Below, in pieces: positions 26,082 to 35,381 of a DNA stretch of 64,000 nucleotides (position 1 is its first letter; each line of letters starts with the position of its first letter). The translations under genes were made by a program, and so were the position numbers. Below the pieces are notes generated by a model. The model did not search any database and was not told where the DNA came from. It was given only the letters and a program-made list of their open reading frames with translations. The stretch is from Gemmatimonadota bacterium (GTDB taxonomy: Bacteria > Gemmatimonadota > Gemmatimonadetes > Gemmatimonadales > Gemmatimonadaceae), in NCBI GenBank assembly GCA_003134685.1, contig PLCA01000003.1, positions 124,001-188,000 on the forward strand. The letters run 5' to 3'.

Positions 26082-27031
26082 AGATCTCGCACCGGCTGTT
26101 CCTCGGGGTGATACCGTCGGTCGTGGGACTCTTCACGGTCGCGGGCCTCGCCTACTGGGGTCAGTACCATCACGCGGCACCGGAAATGGTCGTTTGGGCC
26201 GCTGGCGCCGCGACGATTATCTCACTCGTCGTAGCGTGGCGGGAAACGCGCTACGTCGCGCGCCGAGTCGAGCGTCTCGCTTCCACGAAAGGTGGAGACG
26301 AAAAGGTGGACGAGCTGGATGTCATCGAGCAGCGAGTCGAATCGCTCGGAGAAGCGGCAACGGCGGCCAAAGCAGACGCGGCCCGCGCCGCGGAAGACGC
26401 GGGGCGACGTAACATTGAGTACGCCACGCTTCTCGCTGAAGCCGCGACCTCGGCGTCGAAGCAGCTCGCCGAAGCGCGCCTGTCTCTGCACGTGCTGCAG
26501 GACAATCATTTCGGCGAGCTGAACGACAACCAGGAAGAGATGATCGGCGCCGCGCGCGAGGCGACGGAGGCGGCGGAGGTGGAGCTGGTTCACCTCCGCG
26601 AAATCGCGGACATCGACCGCGGAGCTTTGACACTCCGCCGGGACCTGGTGAAACCCGGCGAGCTAATCAAGTCGCTGCTGCCAATACTTAACGCGCAGGC
26701 AACAAGGCAGGGCGTCCGGATCCTCTCCGAGCTGGAGCCTGCATTGCCCCGAGTGGTCGGCGACCGCGGAAGACTGCAGGACGCCCTTGGATTGATACTC
26801 AAGGACGCGGTACGCTACGCCATCCCCGGAACGTCGGTCTCGATTCATGCGGCAAGCGAGCCGACGAGGATCAAGATCATAGTGAACCATGGTTCTCCGC
26901 ACTCGTACACCGGGGACGTCGCGCTCGCGGACAGACTGATCGCCGCACAGGGCGGATCGGTGACGCACCAGCCAGAGGGGACAACGATCTCATTGGAGCG
27001 GGCAGGTGTGAGGAGCACGACTCCAGGGTAG
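26078..27031 (+). CDS. Degenerate histidine-kinase-like membrane protein (predicted pseudokinase)
   Basis: A 317-aa protein starting at GTG 26078 within the kdpD-N stop. Two N-terminal helices (residues 7-55) and a HAMP-like segment lead into a long coiled coil. A HisKA-like helix pair follows, but at the H-box place there is LHVLQDNHFGEL rather than SHELRTPL. The ATPase-like domain has LILKDAVRYA where the N-box asparagine should be, no recognisable DxGxG motif, and an end (AAQGGSVTHQPEGTTISL) that still looks like a kinase C-terminus. It probably signals without phosphorylation, for instance by relaying or restraining the KdpD sensor half. Confidence 0.7.
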   Translation: MKISHRLFLGVIPSVVGLFTVAGLAYWGQYHHAAPEMVVWAAGAATIISLVVAWRETRYVARRVERLASTKGGDEKVDELDVIEQRVESLGEAATAAKADAARAAEDAGRRNIEYATLLAEAATSASKQLAEARLSLHVLQDNHFGELNDNQEEMIGAAREATEAAEVELVHLREIADIDRGALTLRRDLVKPGELIKSLLPILNAQATRQGVRILSELEPALPRVVGDRGRLQDALGLILKDAVRYAIPGTSVSIHAASEPTRIKIIVNHGSPHSYTGDVALADRLIAAQGGSVTHQPEGTTISLERAGVRSTTPG

Positions 27032-27094
27032 ATTCTTGGCCGCAGGTCCGGATTAAACCGCCGCTGGTATTTCCCAAAACAATCTCCCCATCTG

Positions 27095-29425
27095 ATGCGC
27101 AAGCTTTTACAAGGGCTCCTGTTGCTGTTCGCCGCTCTTCCCCTCGCCGCGCAGCAATCCAGGCCCTTCGACTTCTCCATCAAGAACATCATGCGCGGGC
27201 CGGAGCTGTACGGCCGCCAGCCCGACAACGTCCGCTGGAGCGCCGACAGCAGGTGGATCTACTTCACCTGGCTCGAGCCGGGCACGGATTGGCGGGAGAC
27301 GCCGAAACAGTTCCGCGTCCGCGCGGTCCCAGCCGCAAAACCCGAACGAGTCTCGATTCAGCAAGTCGATTCGACCGGCTATCGGTTCGCGCCGAGCGAG
27401 AGATCGCACAACGGCAGGTATTCAGTAGTCGAGTTCAACGGCGACCTGTTCATCAACGATCTCACGGCCGGCACGATCAGGCGCCTCACCCAAACGGTCG
27501 AAGCAGAGCACAGTCCGCAGTTCTCGGCCAATGACAGAGAGATCTTTTTCGTTCGTAGCAACAACATCTACTCGATCGATCTGTCCTCCGGCTTCCTGCG
27601 GCAGGTGACCGATATCCGGCAGGGGCCCGCGCCGGCGGACTCGTCGCGAGCACAGGGACAGCGTGGACGCCTCGAGCAGCAGCAGCGCGACCTGTTCGAG
27701 TCAGTGCGCGACCGCATTCGCGCCGACAGCATCGCGCGCCTGGATCGACTGCAGCGCGACTCGCTCGGCCTCAGACCCGTTTATCTGCAGAGCACGGAGC
27801 AGGTCGCAGACTTCTCGATCTCGCCCACCGGCACGTCGCTGCTGATCACGACCCGTACTCCGGCCGCTGGAAACCGGACGACCGACATTCCGCAGTACGT
27901 CACCCGCACGGGGTATACCGAGGAGCTTCGAGTTCGCACCAAGGTCGGCGATGCCGAGCAGCGAGGACGTGTCGCGCTCATCACGCTTCCGGCGGCGACC
28001 GTCACCTGGCTCAAGACTTTTTCCTCGGACACGACCACCGGCGCCTTCGACCTGCTCGGCTGGAACGACGCGGGAACGAGAGCGGTGCTCTACGCCTACA
28101 GCGGCGACAACAAGACGCGTCTCCTCCAGACCGTAGATCCGGCTGGAAAGCTCACGACGCTGGAGGAGGCCCGCGACACGGCGTGGATCGGCGGCCCCTG
28201 CAGCGAGTGCGGAGGCTGGTACGGCGGCGGTGCGGGCCGCGTCTGGTACGTCTCCGAAGCCGATGGATTCTCTCACCTCTATACGATCTCGCCCGACGGA
28301 ACCGGAAAGCAGCAGCTGACCAGGGGCAAATGGGAGGTACGCGAAGTCACGGTCTCGCCCGACGACCGCTGGTTCCATCTGCTGACGAACCAGGTTTCCC
28401 CTTTCGAGCAGCATCTCTATCGCATGCCGACCGCGGGCGGCCCGATGGAGAAAATCACGACCCGAGTCGGGAAGCACAACGCGGTCGTATCACCGGATGG
28501 CCTGCTCGTCGCCGATGTCTACTCGTACGTGAATCGTCCGCCCGATCTGTTTCTGCTGAACGACAGGCCGGGTGCCGAGATGTCGCAGCTGACCGTGTCA
28601 CCGAGCGCGGAGTGGCTGTCGTTTGCGTGGATCGTACCGGAGATCGTGCTGATTCCGGCGTCCGACGGCGTCCAGGTGCCCGCGCACATTTACAAGCCGA
28701 GCGACGTGCACGCGCAGCCGAATGGAGCAGCGGTGATTTTCGTGCACGGCGCCGGATACCTGCACAACGTGGGGAATTTCTGGTCCGAGTACCCGCGCGA
28801 GTACATGTTCAACCAGTTTCTCGCGTCGAAGGGCTACACGGTCGTCGATCTCGATTATCGCGGGTCCGATGGGTATGGGCGCGACTGGCGGACAGCGATC
28901 TACCGGCACATGGGTGGGCGGGACCTCCAGGATCAGGTGGATGCGTCCAAATACCTGGTCCAGAGCGTCGGAGTTGACCCCAAGCGCATCGGCATCTACG
29001 GCGGCAGCTACGGCGGGTTCATCACGCTTATGGCCCTGTTTACGGAGTCTCCCCACTTTGGCGCGGGCGCGGCCTTGAGGAGCGTCACCGACTGGGCGCA
29101 CTACAATCAGGGTTATACCTCAAACATCCTCAATCTTCCGCAAAACGATACGCTGGCGTACCGTCAATCGTCACCTATTTACTACGCGCAAGGTCTGCAG
29201 GATCCGCTGCTGATGGCGCACGGGATGGTAGACACCAACGTCCATTTTCAGGATATCGTAAGGCTCACCCAACGGTTCATCGAGCTCGGCAAAACGCGGT
29301 GGGAGCTTGCGGCGTATCCGGTCGAGGATCATGCGTTCGTAAGACCCTCGTCGTGGGCGGACGAGTACCGCCGCATCTACGAGTTGTTCGAAAGATATTT
29401 GCCGGCTCGTAATTCATCCAAATGA
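27095..29425 (+). CDS. S9-family serine peptidase (dipeptidyl-peptidase IV-like)
   Basis: A 776-aa secreted enzyme with a signal peptide ending at about residue 20 (LAAQQ), an eight-bladed WD40-like propeller region (repeats of SPDDRWFHLLTN type), and a C-terminal alpha/beta hydrolase with nucleophile Ser638 in YGGSYGGF. The Asp is in HGMVDTNVHF and the His in VEDHAFV, completing the triad. It removes dipeptides from proline-containing peptides in the periplasm. The stop overlaps the start of a YbdD/YjiX microprotein (ATGA), linking it to peptide uptake or use. Confidence 0.9.
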   Translation: MRKLLQGLLLLFAALPLAAQQSRPFDFSIKNIMRGPELYGRQPDNVRWSADSRWIYFTWLEPGTDWRETPKQFRVRAVPAAKPERVSIQQVDSTGYRFAPSERSHNGRYSVVEFNGDLFINDLTAGTIRRLTQTVEAEHSPQFSANDREIFFVRSNNIYSIDLSSGFLRQVTDIRQGPAPADSSRAQGQRGRLEQQQRDLFESVRDRIRADSIARLDRLQRDSLGLRPVYLQSTEQVADFSISPTGTSLLITTRTPAAGNRTTDIPQYVTRTGYTEELRVRTKVGDAEQRGRVALITLPAATVTWLKTFSSDTTTGAFDLLGWNDAGTRAVLYAYSGDNKTRLLQTVDPAGKLTTLEEARDTAWIGGPCSECGGWYGGGAGRVWYVSEADGFSHLYTISPDGTGKQQLTRGKWEVREVTVSPDDRWFHLLTNQVSPFEQHLYRMPTAGGPMEKITTRVGKHNAVVSPDGLLVADVYSYVNRPPDLFLLNDRPGAEMSQLTVSPSAEWLSFAWIVPEIVLIPASDGVQVPAHIYKPSDVHAQPNGAAVIFVHGAGYLHNVGNFWSEYPREYMFNQFLASKGYTVVDLDYRGSDGYGRDWRTAIYRHMGGRDLQDQVDASKYLVQSVGVDPKRIGIYGGSYGGFITLMALFTESPHFGAGAALRSVTDWAHYNQGYTSNILNLPQNDTLAYRQSSPIYYAQGLQDPLLMAHGMVDTNVHFQDIVRLTQRFIELGKTRWELAAYPVEDHAFVRPSSWADEYRRIYELFERYLPARNSSK

Positions 29426-29616
29426 TCAACTACCTCACCTCAATGTTTAATCGCGCCGCCTCCATGGTCCGAGCAGTGCTCGGCGTTCCTGATTACGAGC
29501 GCTACCTTGGGCACATGCGCTCCGCTCATCCCGGCGATCGGATAATGACCGAGACCGAATTCCGGCACACGCGTATGAACGACCGCTACAACAAGGCGGG
29601 ATCGAAGTGCTGCTGA
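29422..29616 (+). CDS. YbdD/YjiX-family microprotein (PF04328)
   Basis: A 64-aa protein with the family's core: VLGVPDYERYLGHMRSAHPG, the TETEFRHTRMNDRY stretch and a terminal Cys-Cys (GSKCC). Relatives are usually encoded directly after cstA/btsT peptide or pyruvate transporters and are required for their activity. Here there is no such transporter in the window; the gene is translationally coupled to an S9 dipeptidyl peptidase instead. Confidence 0.85.
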   Translation: MINYLTSMFNRAASMVRAVLGVPDYERYLGHMRSAHPGDRIMTETEFRHTRMNDRYNKAGSKCC

Positions 29617-29680
29617 AGCCGTAGCTGTGCAACAACTGATTCGGTTGGCGTCTCCACTGAGACCTCAACCGAGTCAGAAA

Positions 29681-30658
29681 ATGAAAGCACTAGCCTTGCT
29701 CGTTATCGCCGCCTGCGCCCTCACCGGGTGTGGCGGCGATTCTCCTTCCGCGGCCGATAGCAGCGGTGTCGCCACCAACAGACAGGACGCTCTTTCCAAA
29801 GCACTGGGCCAGCGCGCCGGAGCGCCAGCTCCCGGCTTGCCGGCCAGACAATCCGGCGCCCTGAGCGGCTTCGTAGCGGATGCCGCGACGGCCACGTCCA
29901 ACATCGTTGCCGAATCCCGGGCGCCCTCGACCGACGGAGGGGCATCACAGGAGAACTCCGGCCCCGACGCACTTCAAGGTGTGAACGGTGCCGCCGCGAT
30001 CGCGCCCACAATGGTGATTCGGAACGGCCAGGCATTCATCGAAGTGGACAAGGTCGATCCGGCCATTCTCAAAATTCGCCAGCTCACTGCCCAGGTCGGA
30101 GGCTACATCACCAACTCCTCGATCAGCGGGGGCCGCGACCAGCTTCGGCAGGCGACGCTCGAGCTCAAGATTCCCGCGCTCAAATACGATCAGGCAGTGG
30201 GATCTCTATCCACGATCGGAAGAGTCGAGACCGTCAATACCACGGCCGAGGACGTCGGCGAAGAGTTCGTCGATGTCACGGCTCGCGTGAGCAACGCACG
30301 GCGTCTCGAGGACCGACTGATCAACTTGCTTTCCACCAGAACCGGGAAGCTCGACGAAGTTCTGCGCGTCGAGCACGAGTTGGCGCGCGTGCGCGAAGAG
30401 ATCGAGCGATACCAGGGGAGACTTCGTTATCTGAGCTCGCGCGCTGCGATCAGCACGCTCACCATCACCGTCCACGAGCCGGTGCCGATACTGGGCAACA
30501 GACCGGGCGAGAATCCGATCGCCGCGGCGCTGAATCGCGCCTGGAGGAACTTCGTTGCGCTCGTCGCCGAATTTGTCGCGTCGCTTGGAATCGTCATCCC
30601 GCTAGCTCTCGTCGCCGTGGCCGGATGGATGGGTTACCGGCGCTGGAAAAGGCGCTAG
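29681..30658 (+). CDS. DUF4349-type lipoprotein
   Basis: A 325-aa lipoprotein: a signal peptide with lipobox LTGC (Cys18 from ATG 29681), a low-complexity Ala/Ser-rich segment, then from about residue 120 a region (AFIEVDKVDPAILKIRQL, VTARVSNARRLEDRL, coiled coil EHELARVREEIERYQG) typical of DUF4349, and a C-terminal membrane helix with a WKRR anchor. The function of DUF4349 is unknown; it may span between the membrane and periplasm. The start was chosen to place the signal peptide; the frame is open a further 54 nt upstream. Its end abuts the convergent gene by 1 nt. Confidence 0.75.
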   Translation: MKALALLVIAACALTGCGGDSPSAADSSGVATNRQDALSKALGQRAGAPAPGLPARQSGALSGFVADAATATSNIVAESRAPSTDGGASQENSGPDALQGVNGAAAIAPTMVIRNGQAFIEVDKVDPAILKIRQLTAQVGGYITNSSISGGRDQLRQATLELKIPALKYDQAVGSLSTIGRVETVNTTAEDVGEEFVDVTARVSNARRLEDRLINLLSTRTGKLDEVLRVEHELARVREEIERYQGRLRYLSSRAAISTLTITVHEPVPILGNRPGENPIAAALNRAWRNFVALVAEFVASLGIVIPLALVAVAGWMGYRRWKRR

Positions 30659-30659
30659 G

Positions 30660-31205
30660 TCAGCGCGTGAGATCCCGATTGTACCACCACAGAGTCCTGG
30701 ACAAGGCCGAGTACCCCATGTTCAGATGCTGGACGCCCCACGCAACTGCGAGGGAGCCCGCGACGATGAGGATCGGACTGGCCGCGTTGTTCGAGCTGTT
30801 ACTCGTGAGAATCGCGCCGACCACCACCGTGGTCGCTCCCAGGACGCCTACGAGAGATCCGCGTAAGTTGTTCGTCTTGAACTCGCGGGCTGCCGTCACC
30901 GCCTGCGGCGACGATCCGACCAGCTGGGTCACGTCGAAGCTTCGGAACAATCCGGCGGTGCCGATTACGGGTCCCTCGGCTCCGCGAATGATGTAAGCGC
31001 TGCCCCAACGCGACTCGAAGCGCAGCGCCTGAGCGTCGTAGCTGTGGGACGAATCGCTCTGCGGGCGAGTGCGCGCAGGACCTGCGACGTTTCCTGATTC
31101 CGAGTTTGCAACGGGCGGCGCCGCATGACTTGTCGTCTGCGCGCCGGCCGTCGCTCCACTAACAGTGGCGCCAATCAGCAGCGCCCGAAAAAATGTCGAA
31201 TTCAT
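30660..31205 (-). CDS. Uncharacterised secreted/membrane protein ending in WWYNRDLTR (paralogue 1)
   Basis: A 181-aa protein with a signal peptide (cleavage near TAGAQ), a polar linker with an RFESRWGSAYIIRG strand, a conserved SFDVTQLVGSSPQAV block, two hydrophobic helices (residues 115-160) and a C-terminal LWWYNRDL. GAGG precedes the ATG. The adjacent gene encodes a shorter relative with the same blocks in the same order, so the pair is a tandem duplication. I do not recognise the family. Confidence 0.6.
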   Translation of the reverse strand: MNSTFFRALLIGATVSGATAGAQTTSHAAPPVANSESGNVAGPARTRPQSDSSHSYDAQALRFESRWGSAYIIRGAEGPVIGTAGLFRSFDVTQLVGSSPQAVTAAREFKTNNLRGSLVGVLGATTVVVGAILTSNSSNNAASPILIVAGSLAVAWGVQHLNMGYSALSRTLWWYNRDLTR

Positions 31206-31275
31206 TGAACCTCATTGATAGCCCGTTTGTCCTTTACAGACGACTGAGCGACCCGAGGAACACATCGCGGTAGAG

Positions 31276-31740
31276 CTACTTCAGATCACGATTGTACCAC
31301 CAGATTGCCCTGGCAAGGGCTCGATGCGCGGTCTCCAGCTTAACCCCTCCAACGGTGATCAACGAGACGCTCACAATGGTCAACGAGGTGGGAACCGCGC
31401 GGTTCAAGCCGGAAATTCGAGAGGCTCCTATCGCGGCGCCAAGAGTCGCTATTCCAAGAGATGCCAGCCACGTCCCCGGGCGGTAGTTTCGCTGAAAAAC
31501 CGTTGCCTCCGCTATCGCCTTGGGAGACGGACTTACAACGGCCGCCACATCGACTGCCCGGAAAACTCCTATCTTCGCTACCACTGTTTCCGAGGCGCCC
31601 TTGACGATTCTGATCGTGCCCCCGTGCTCGTCGATCCGAAGCGCGTTTTCGTCGTAGTTCCGCTCCTGAGCAGTCATTAGAGTCGGCCCCATCGTGAGTA
31701 TGCAGGACCCGGTGCAAAGTGCCAGCAGAAAACGTGACAT
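31276..31740 (-). CDS. Uncharacterised secreted/membrane protein ending in WWYNRDLK (paralogue 2)
   Basis: A 154-aa protein with a signal peptide (cleavage near MTAQE), a segment GGTIRIVKGASETVVAKIGV, an FRAVDVAAVVSPSPKAI block, two hydrophobic helices and the terminal IWWYNRDLK. A strong GGGAGGAG ribosome site precedes the ATG. It aligns by eye with paralogue 1 across these blocks at low identity. It lies 70 nt upstream of paralogue 1 and 15 nt downstream of a lipoprotein gene, so the three may be one operon. Function unknown. Confidence 0.6.
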   Translation of the reverse strand: MSRFLLALCTGSCILTMGPTLMTAQERNYDENALRIDEHGGTIRIVKGASETVVAKIGVFRAVDVAAVVSPSPKAIAEATVFQRNYRPGTWLASLGIATLGAAIGASRISGLNRAVPTSLTIVSVSLITVGGVKLETAHRALARAIWWYNRDLK

Positions 31741-31755
31741 CTCTCCTCCCGTTCG

Positions 31756-33066
31756 CTATTGCCGGTAGACGATCGTCGCGCGCCCATTGAGCGTGGTTCC
31801 ATCCATGATCACGTGCGTGTTGCCAGGGTAGTAGTAACCGGCGCTTGCCTGATTCACAGCGGCCCCCAGAAAATCATCGTTCGTGAGTAGCCACGCCCCA
31901 GGGTTTGAAAAGAACGTGCCCAGGAAAACTCCAGCCATCACTGGAAGCGACGCCCCGGGAAATACCTTGATGGCCACCGTGCTGAATGCATTCGCAGTGG
32001 ATTTTAGCAGGTCGACCAAGGCGTTGGAATCGAGCTTGAGCACGCATGGCACATTGTCGTCCTCCCAGAAGAGAACGTGGAACCCTTGGTTGAACTTGTT
32101 TGTGAATGCCACCGTTTCATCAGCCGAAAACAGCATCACCCTTCCTTCCCAGAACGCGCCGTCCTGATTGAACACCTTCCTGAAATCATACGCGTGCTCG
32201 CCCGAGCACGACAGATCCTCGCCGTAGGCGGGAGCGGCCTGAGTCGTCGGCCCCTGGATGTGGACCTCTATCTCTGGATCGCCGCGAAACCACGGCTCCT
32301 TGGCATCCAGAATCCGCGAATACTCCAGATAGAGTCCCGGCGGGATTGAAGGCGGAGGGGCGCCACCATCACCGGCACCACCGCAGTCGCCGCAGAGGAC
32401 CAGGCTGGATCCTTTGGGGACCATCCGCTCGAGCGTTCCGATCGCGTTGCCGCCCTGATCACGAACGTTTCGCGACGCGGCCGCAGTCATCGGCTGGTCG
32501 AATCGCGTTTCCACGGGCACGATCGAGAGTGTCGGCTGATCCGGCGCGACTTTCCGGTCGAGCGCGACCTCGCTCCCCCTCTCGTCGAACGCGACGATCT
32601 GCTCCGATTCATCCAGCTGCGACACCACGAGAACGTCCGCTTTGCCCGTCCACGATTCGCGATGCTTCTTCACCGGCATGTAGAACTCGAGCGGCCGAAT
32701 CGCGGCCAGCGCGCCAAACACGTCGCCCTCGCCACCGCGGGTCACCCGCGCCATGCCCTCGAGCAGCGCTCGACCGTCCTTCGATCGCAGATAAGTCGCG
32801 AGCTCCAGCTTGTGCTCCTTATACGGCGCCGCGCGCATGTCGCGCTTGAGACGCTGCCGCGCCGGCTCGTTGTCCATCGCCTCCGCCATCAGCCGCGCGA
32901 TCTTGCTCAGCGCGACGCGCTCCTCACTCGCTGACGCGGGCGTAGGCTCGGCTACAACCTCTTTCGACCCGGTAGGGCCGACTGTGCGGGTGGCGGGATC
33001 GGCGCAGGCAGTGAGCGCCGCGAACAACGCGAGAAAACGAACTCCATCGCCACGTGTGTGTCTCAT
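31756..33066 (-). CDS. Uncharacterised lipoprotein
   Basis: A 436-aa protein with a lipobox LTAC (Cys21) and a strong GGAGGGAG ribosome site. After a charged helical region (residues 50-110) comes a predicted beta-rich domain with an odd glycine/proline insert (CGDCGGAGDGGAPPPSIPP). A block YSRILDAKEPWFRGDPEIEVHI follows, and then a C-terminal region with WEDDNVP, an FFSNPG turn and INGRATIVYR-like end strands. I cannot name the family. It is probably surface- or periplasm-facing. Confidence 0.6.
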   Translation of the reverse strand: MRHTRGDGVRFLALFAALTACADPATRTVGPTGSKEVVAEPTPASASEERVALSKIARLMAEAMDNEPARQRLKRDMRAAPYKEHKLELATYLRSKDGRALLEGMARVTRGGEGDVFGALAAIRPLEFYMPVKKHRESWTGKADVLVVSQLDESEQIVAFDERGSEVALDRKVAPDQPTLSIVPVETRFDQPMTAAASRNVRDQGGNAIGTLERMVPKGSSLVLCGDCGGAGDGGAPPPSIPPGLYLEYSRILDAKEPWFRGDPEIEVHIQGPTTQAAPAYGEDLSCSGEHAYDFRKVFNQDGAFWEGRVMLFSADETVAFTNKFNQGFHVLFWEDDNVPCVLKLDSNALVDLLKSTANAFSTVAIKVFPGASLPVMAGVFLGTFFSNPGAWLLTNDDFLGAAVNQASAGYYYPGNTHVIMDGTTLNGRATIVYRQ

Positions 33067-33153
33067 ACTCCCTCCTCGGCGAGTGCGGTTGGTGAAGCGC
33101 GCACTCTATTCGCTCGTGGAGAGTCAAGCGTAATCCGCGAACCGCTTACGAGA

Positions 33154-34386
33154 TCACTTCGCCTCGCTCAGTTGCGATGAAGGAGCGACCACCGCCATGA
33201 GGATCGCCGCGACGAGCGCCAGCGTCGCGCCAAACACGAATGCGCTCGGCGATCCGGAACGGTCCCAGATCCAGCCGAAGAGGAGAGACGCCGGCAGCGC
33301 GCCCAGGCCAATGGCGAGGTTATACCATCCGAAGGCAGCCCCGCGCCGAACCGCGGGAACGATGTCGGCGACGAGCGCCTTCTCCGTGCCTTCCGTCATG
33401 CCGTAGAAAATTCCATAGACGGCGAACAACGCCCACGCCTGCCACGGCGCGCCCGCCCACGCGAACGCGAAGTACACCACGGAGTAGAGGAGCCATCCTC
33501 CCACGATCAGCGGTTTGCGACCGATCCTATCGGAGAGCTGCCCGCCGTAAGTGCCCGTCGCGGACTTCACGAAGTTGAGCAGGGCCCAGAGTATCGGCGC
33601 CAGCGCGACCGGCACGCCGAGCTGATTTGCGCGAAGCAGCAAAAACGCGTCGGTGGAATTTCCGAGCGTGAAAAGCAGGACGACGACGAGGTACCCCCAG
33701 AAGCGGCCGCCCAGACTCGCCGATCCGCCAGCCGCCCCTGGTTTGGCGCCGCCGTCGCGGCGCGGTATGTCGCGCACAACTACGATCAGAATCACAATCG
33801 CGATTGCCGCGGGAATCGCCGACAGCCAGAACACCTCCCTCATCGCGTGCTCATCGTGTGGAAGGAAGTGCGTGCCGGCTTTGAGAGAGCCGACGCCGTG
33901 AAGCCTGAGAATAAAAAACGCGACGAGAGGTCCCAATACGGCGCCCGCGTTGTCGGCCGCCGCATGAAAGCCGAACGCGCGTCCGCGCGCTTCGGGGACC
34001 GCCGAGTCGGCAAGCAGCGCATCACGAGCGGAGCTGCGGATGCCCTTGCCCACCCGGTCGGTGACGCGAATCCCCAGCACTTGCGTAGCACTGTGCGTGG
34101 CCGCGGTGAACGGGCGCACGATCGATGCAATGAGATATCCGGCCACGACGAAAGGCTTCCTGGTCGAGACTTTGTCCGACCACCATCCACTCAGCAGCTT
34201 GAGCAGCGACGCGGTCGTCTCAGCCGCCCCCTCGATCGCGCCGATGAAGCTGGCGTTGGCGCCCAACACTCCGGCCAGAAACACCGGCAGCAGCGGATAA
34301 ATCATCTCCGTCGAGACGTCGGTGAAGAAGCTCACCGCGCTCAGCCCGATGACGTTGCGTCCGAGCTTCGGACGTGGCTTCTGCAC
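33154..34386 (-). CDS. Major facilitator superfamily transporter
   Basis: A 410-aa inner-membrane protein with about 12 hydrophobic segments and MFS loop motifs: GWWSDKVSTRKPFVVAGY after TM2-3 and GQLSDRIGRKPLIVGGW in the second half. It resembles drug/sugar-type proton antiporters; no substrate can be read. It starts at GTG 34386, 11 nt after the nucleotidyltransferase gene, so it is probably the third gene of that operon. Confidence 0.85.
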   Translation of the reverse strand: MQKPRPKLGRNVIGLSAVSFFTDVSTEMIYPLLPVFLAGVLGANASFIGAIEGAAETTASLLKLLSGWWSDKVSTRKPFVVAGYLIASIVRPFTAATHSATQVLGIRVTDRVGKGIRSSARDALLADSAVPEARGRAFGFHAAADNAGAVLGPLVAFFILRLHGVGSLKAGTHFLPHDEHAMREVFWLSAIPAAIAIVILIVVVRDIPRRDGGAKPGAAGGSASLGGRFWGYLVVVLLFTLGNSTDAFLLLRANQLGVPVALAPILWALLNFVKSATGTYGGQLSDRIGRKPLIVGGWLLYSVVYFAFAWAGAPWQAWALFAVYGIFYGMTEGTEKALVADIVPAVRRGAAFGWYNLAIGLGALPASLLFGWIWDRSGSPSAFVFGATLALVAAILMAVVAPSSQLSEAK

Positions 34387-34397
34387 TGCCGCCGGGT

Positions 34398-35381
34398 TTA
34401 CGATCCCCGCACCTCCGAGTGATCGCCCATCGTCACCTCGCCCTTCACGCCTTCGACCACCGTATCGTCGCCGACCAGCGAGTTCTTGAGCACCGAATTC
34501 GTGATTGTCGCGTTCGTTCCAACTATTGAATGACTGATTTCAGTGCCATCGAGAACAGAGCCCGCGCCGATCGAGACGTTGGGCCCGATCTTCGATTTCT
34601 TCAACGTGACATTGTCTTCGATGTAAACGGGATCGATGATCGTCGAGTCACCGGTGTTCTTAGGCCGGCGGGCGTGGCCGCGCGCGAGCATCGCCTGGTT
34701 GGTCTCGATCATCGTGTCGATCTTTCCGGCGTCGTACCACCCTTCGACGTCTATGACTCTGATCTTCGCGCCCTTGTCGATCATGTACTGGAACGCGTCG
34801 GTGAGAAAATACTCGCCCTGGTTCTTCGGCTGCTTGAGAACCCACTCGATTCCCTCGAACAACAGCTTCCAGTTCCTGATGTAGTACAGCCCGATGTTGG
34901 CCCTCTTGGAGATCGGCGTCTTCGGCTTCTCGATGATCTTCGTCATGTTGCCGTCCTTGTCCGTCACGACGACACCGAAGCGCTGATAGTCCTCGACCTC
35001 CTTCACCCAGATGATGCCGTCGGCGTCCACGCTCTTCACTTTGGAAAGATCCGCGTCGAAGATCGTGTCGACGAAGATGATCAGGACGGGCTGATCAACG
35101 TAGGGGCGCGCGAGCGCGATCGCGCCCGCCGTCCCATCCTGCACCTTCTGCTCGACGAACACCGAGGGCACGTCCATCTCGGCGCGCGCGTACGCCTCGA
35201 TCCTTTCCTTGAGATGGCCCGTGATGTAAACGATCTGCTCGACATTGCCGAGTTTCTTCAGCTCGTCGAGGACGTAAGACATCACCGGCTTGCCCGCGAC
35301 CTTCATCATCGGCTTGGGCGTCAGGTGGGTGTGCGGGCGAAGACGCGTTCCCTTCCCCGCCAGCGGGATGATTACTTTCAT
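34398..35381 (-). CDS. Sugar-phosphate nucleotidyltransferase
   Basis: A 327-aa enzyme with the N-terminal nucleotide-binding loop PLAGKGTRLRPHT and TPKPMMKVAGKP, the DTIFDAD metal site, IEKPKTP and a C-terminal left-handed beta-helix (hexapeptide-like IGPNVSIGAGSVLDG). It activates a sugar-1-phosphate with a nucleotide, as in the RmlA/GlmU/ManC group; glucose- or mannose-1-phosphate is likely but not proven. Its start overlaps by 4 nt the stop of a cupin related to phosphomannose isomerase, which suggests GDP-mannose or a related nucleotide sugar for envelope glycans. Confidence 0.85.
   Translation of the reverse strand: MKVIIPLAGKGTRLRPHTHLTPKPMMKVAGKPVMSYVLDELKKLGNVEQIVYITGHLKERIEAYARAEMDVPSVFVEQKVQDGTAGAIALARPYVDQPVLIIFVDTIFDADLSKVKSVDADGIIWVKEVEDYQRFGVVVTDKDGNMTKIIEKPKTPISKRANIGLYYIRNWKLLFEGIEWVLKQPKNQGEYFLTDAFQYMIDKGAKIRVIDVEGWYDAGKIDTMIETNQAMLARGHARRPKNTGDSTIIDPVYIEDNVTLKKSKIGPNVSIGAGSVLDGTEISHSIVGTNATITNSVLKNSLVGDDTVVEGVKGEVTMGDHSEVRGS

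Noticed and set aside
29614-29680. Possible selenocysteine readthrough of the TGA after Cys-Cys in the YbdD/YjiX gene (family once described as selenoprotein-like)
   Set aside because: The family ends at Cys-Cys, the codons after TGA give no conserved sequence, and I see no convincing SECIS-type stem.
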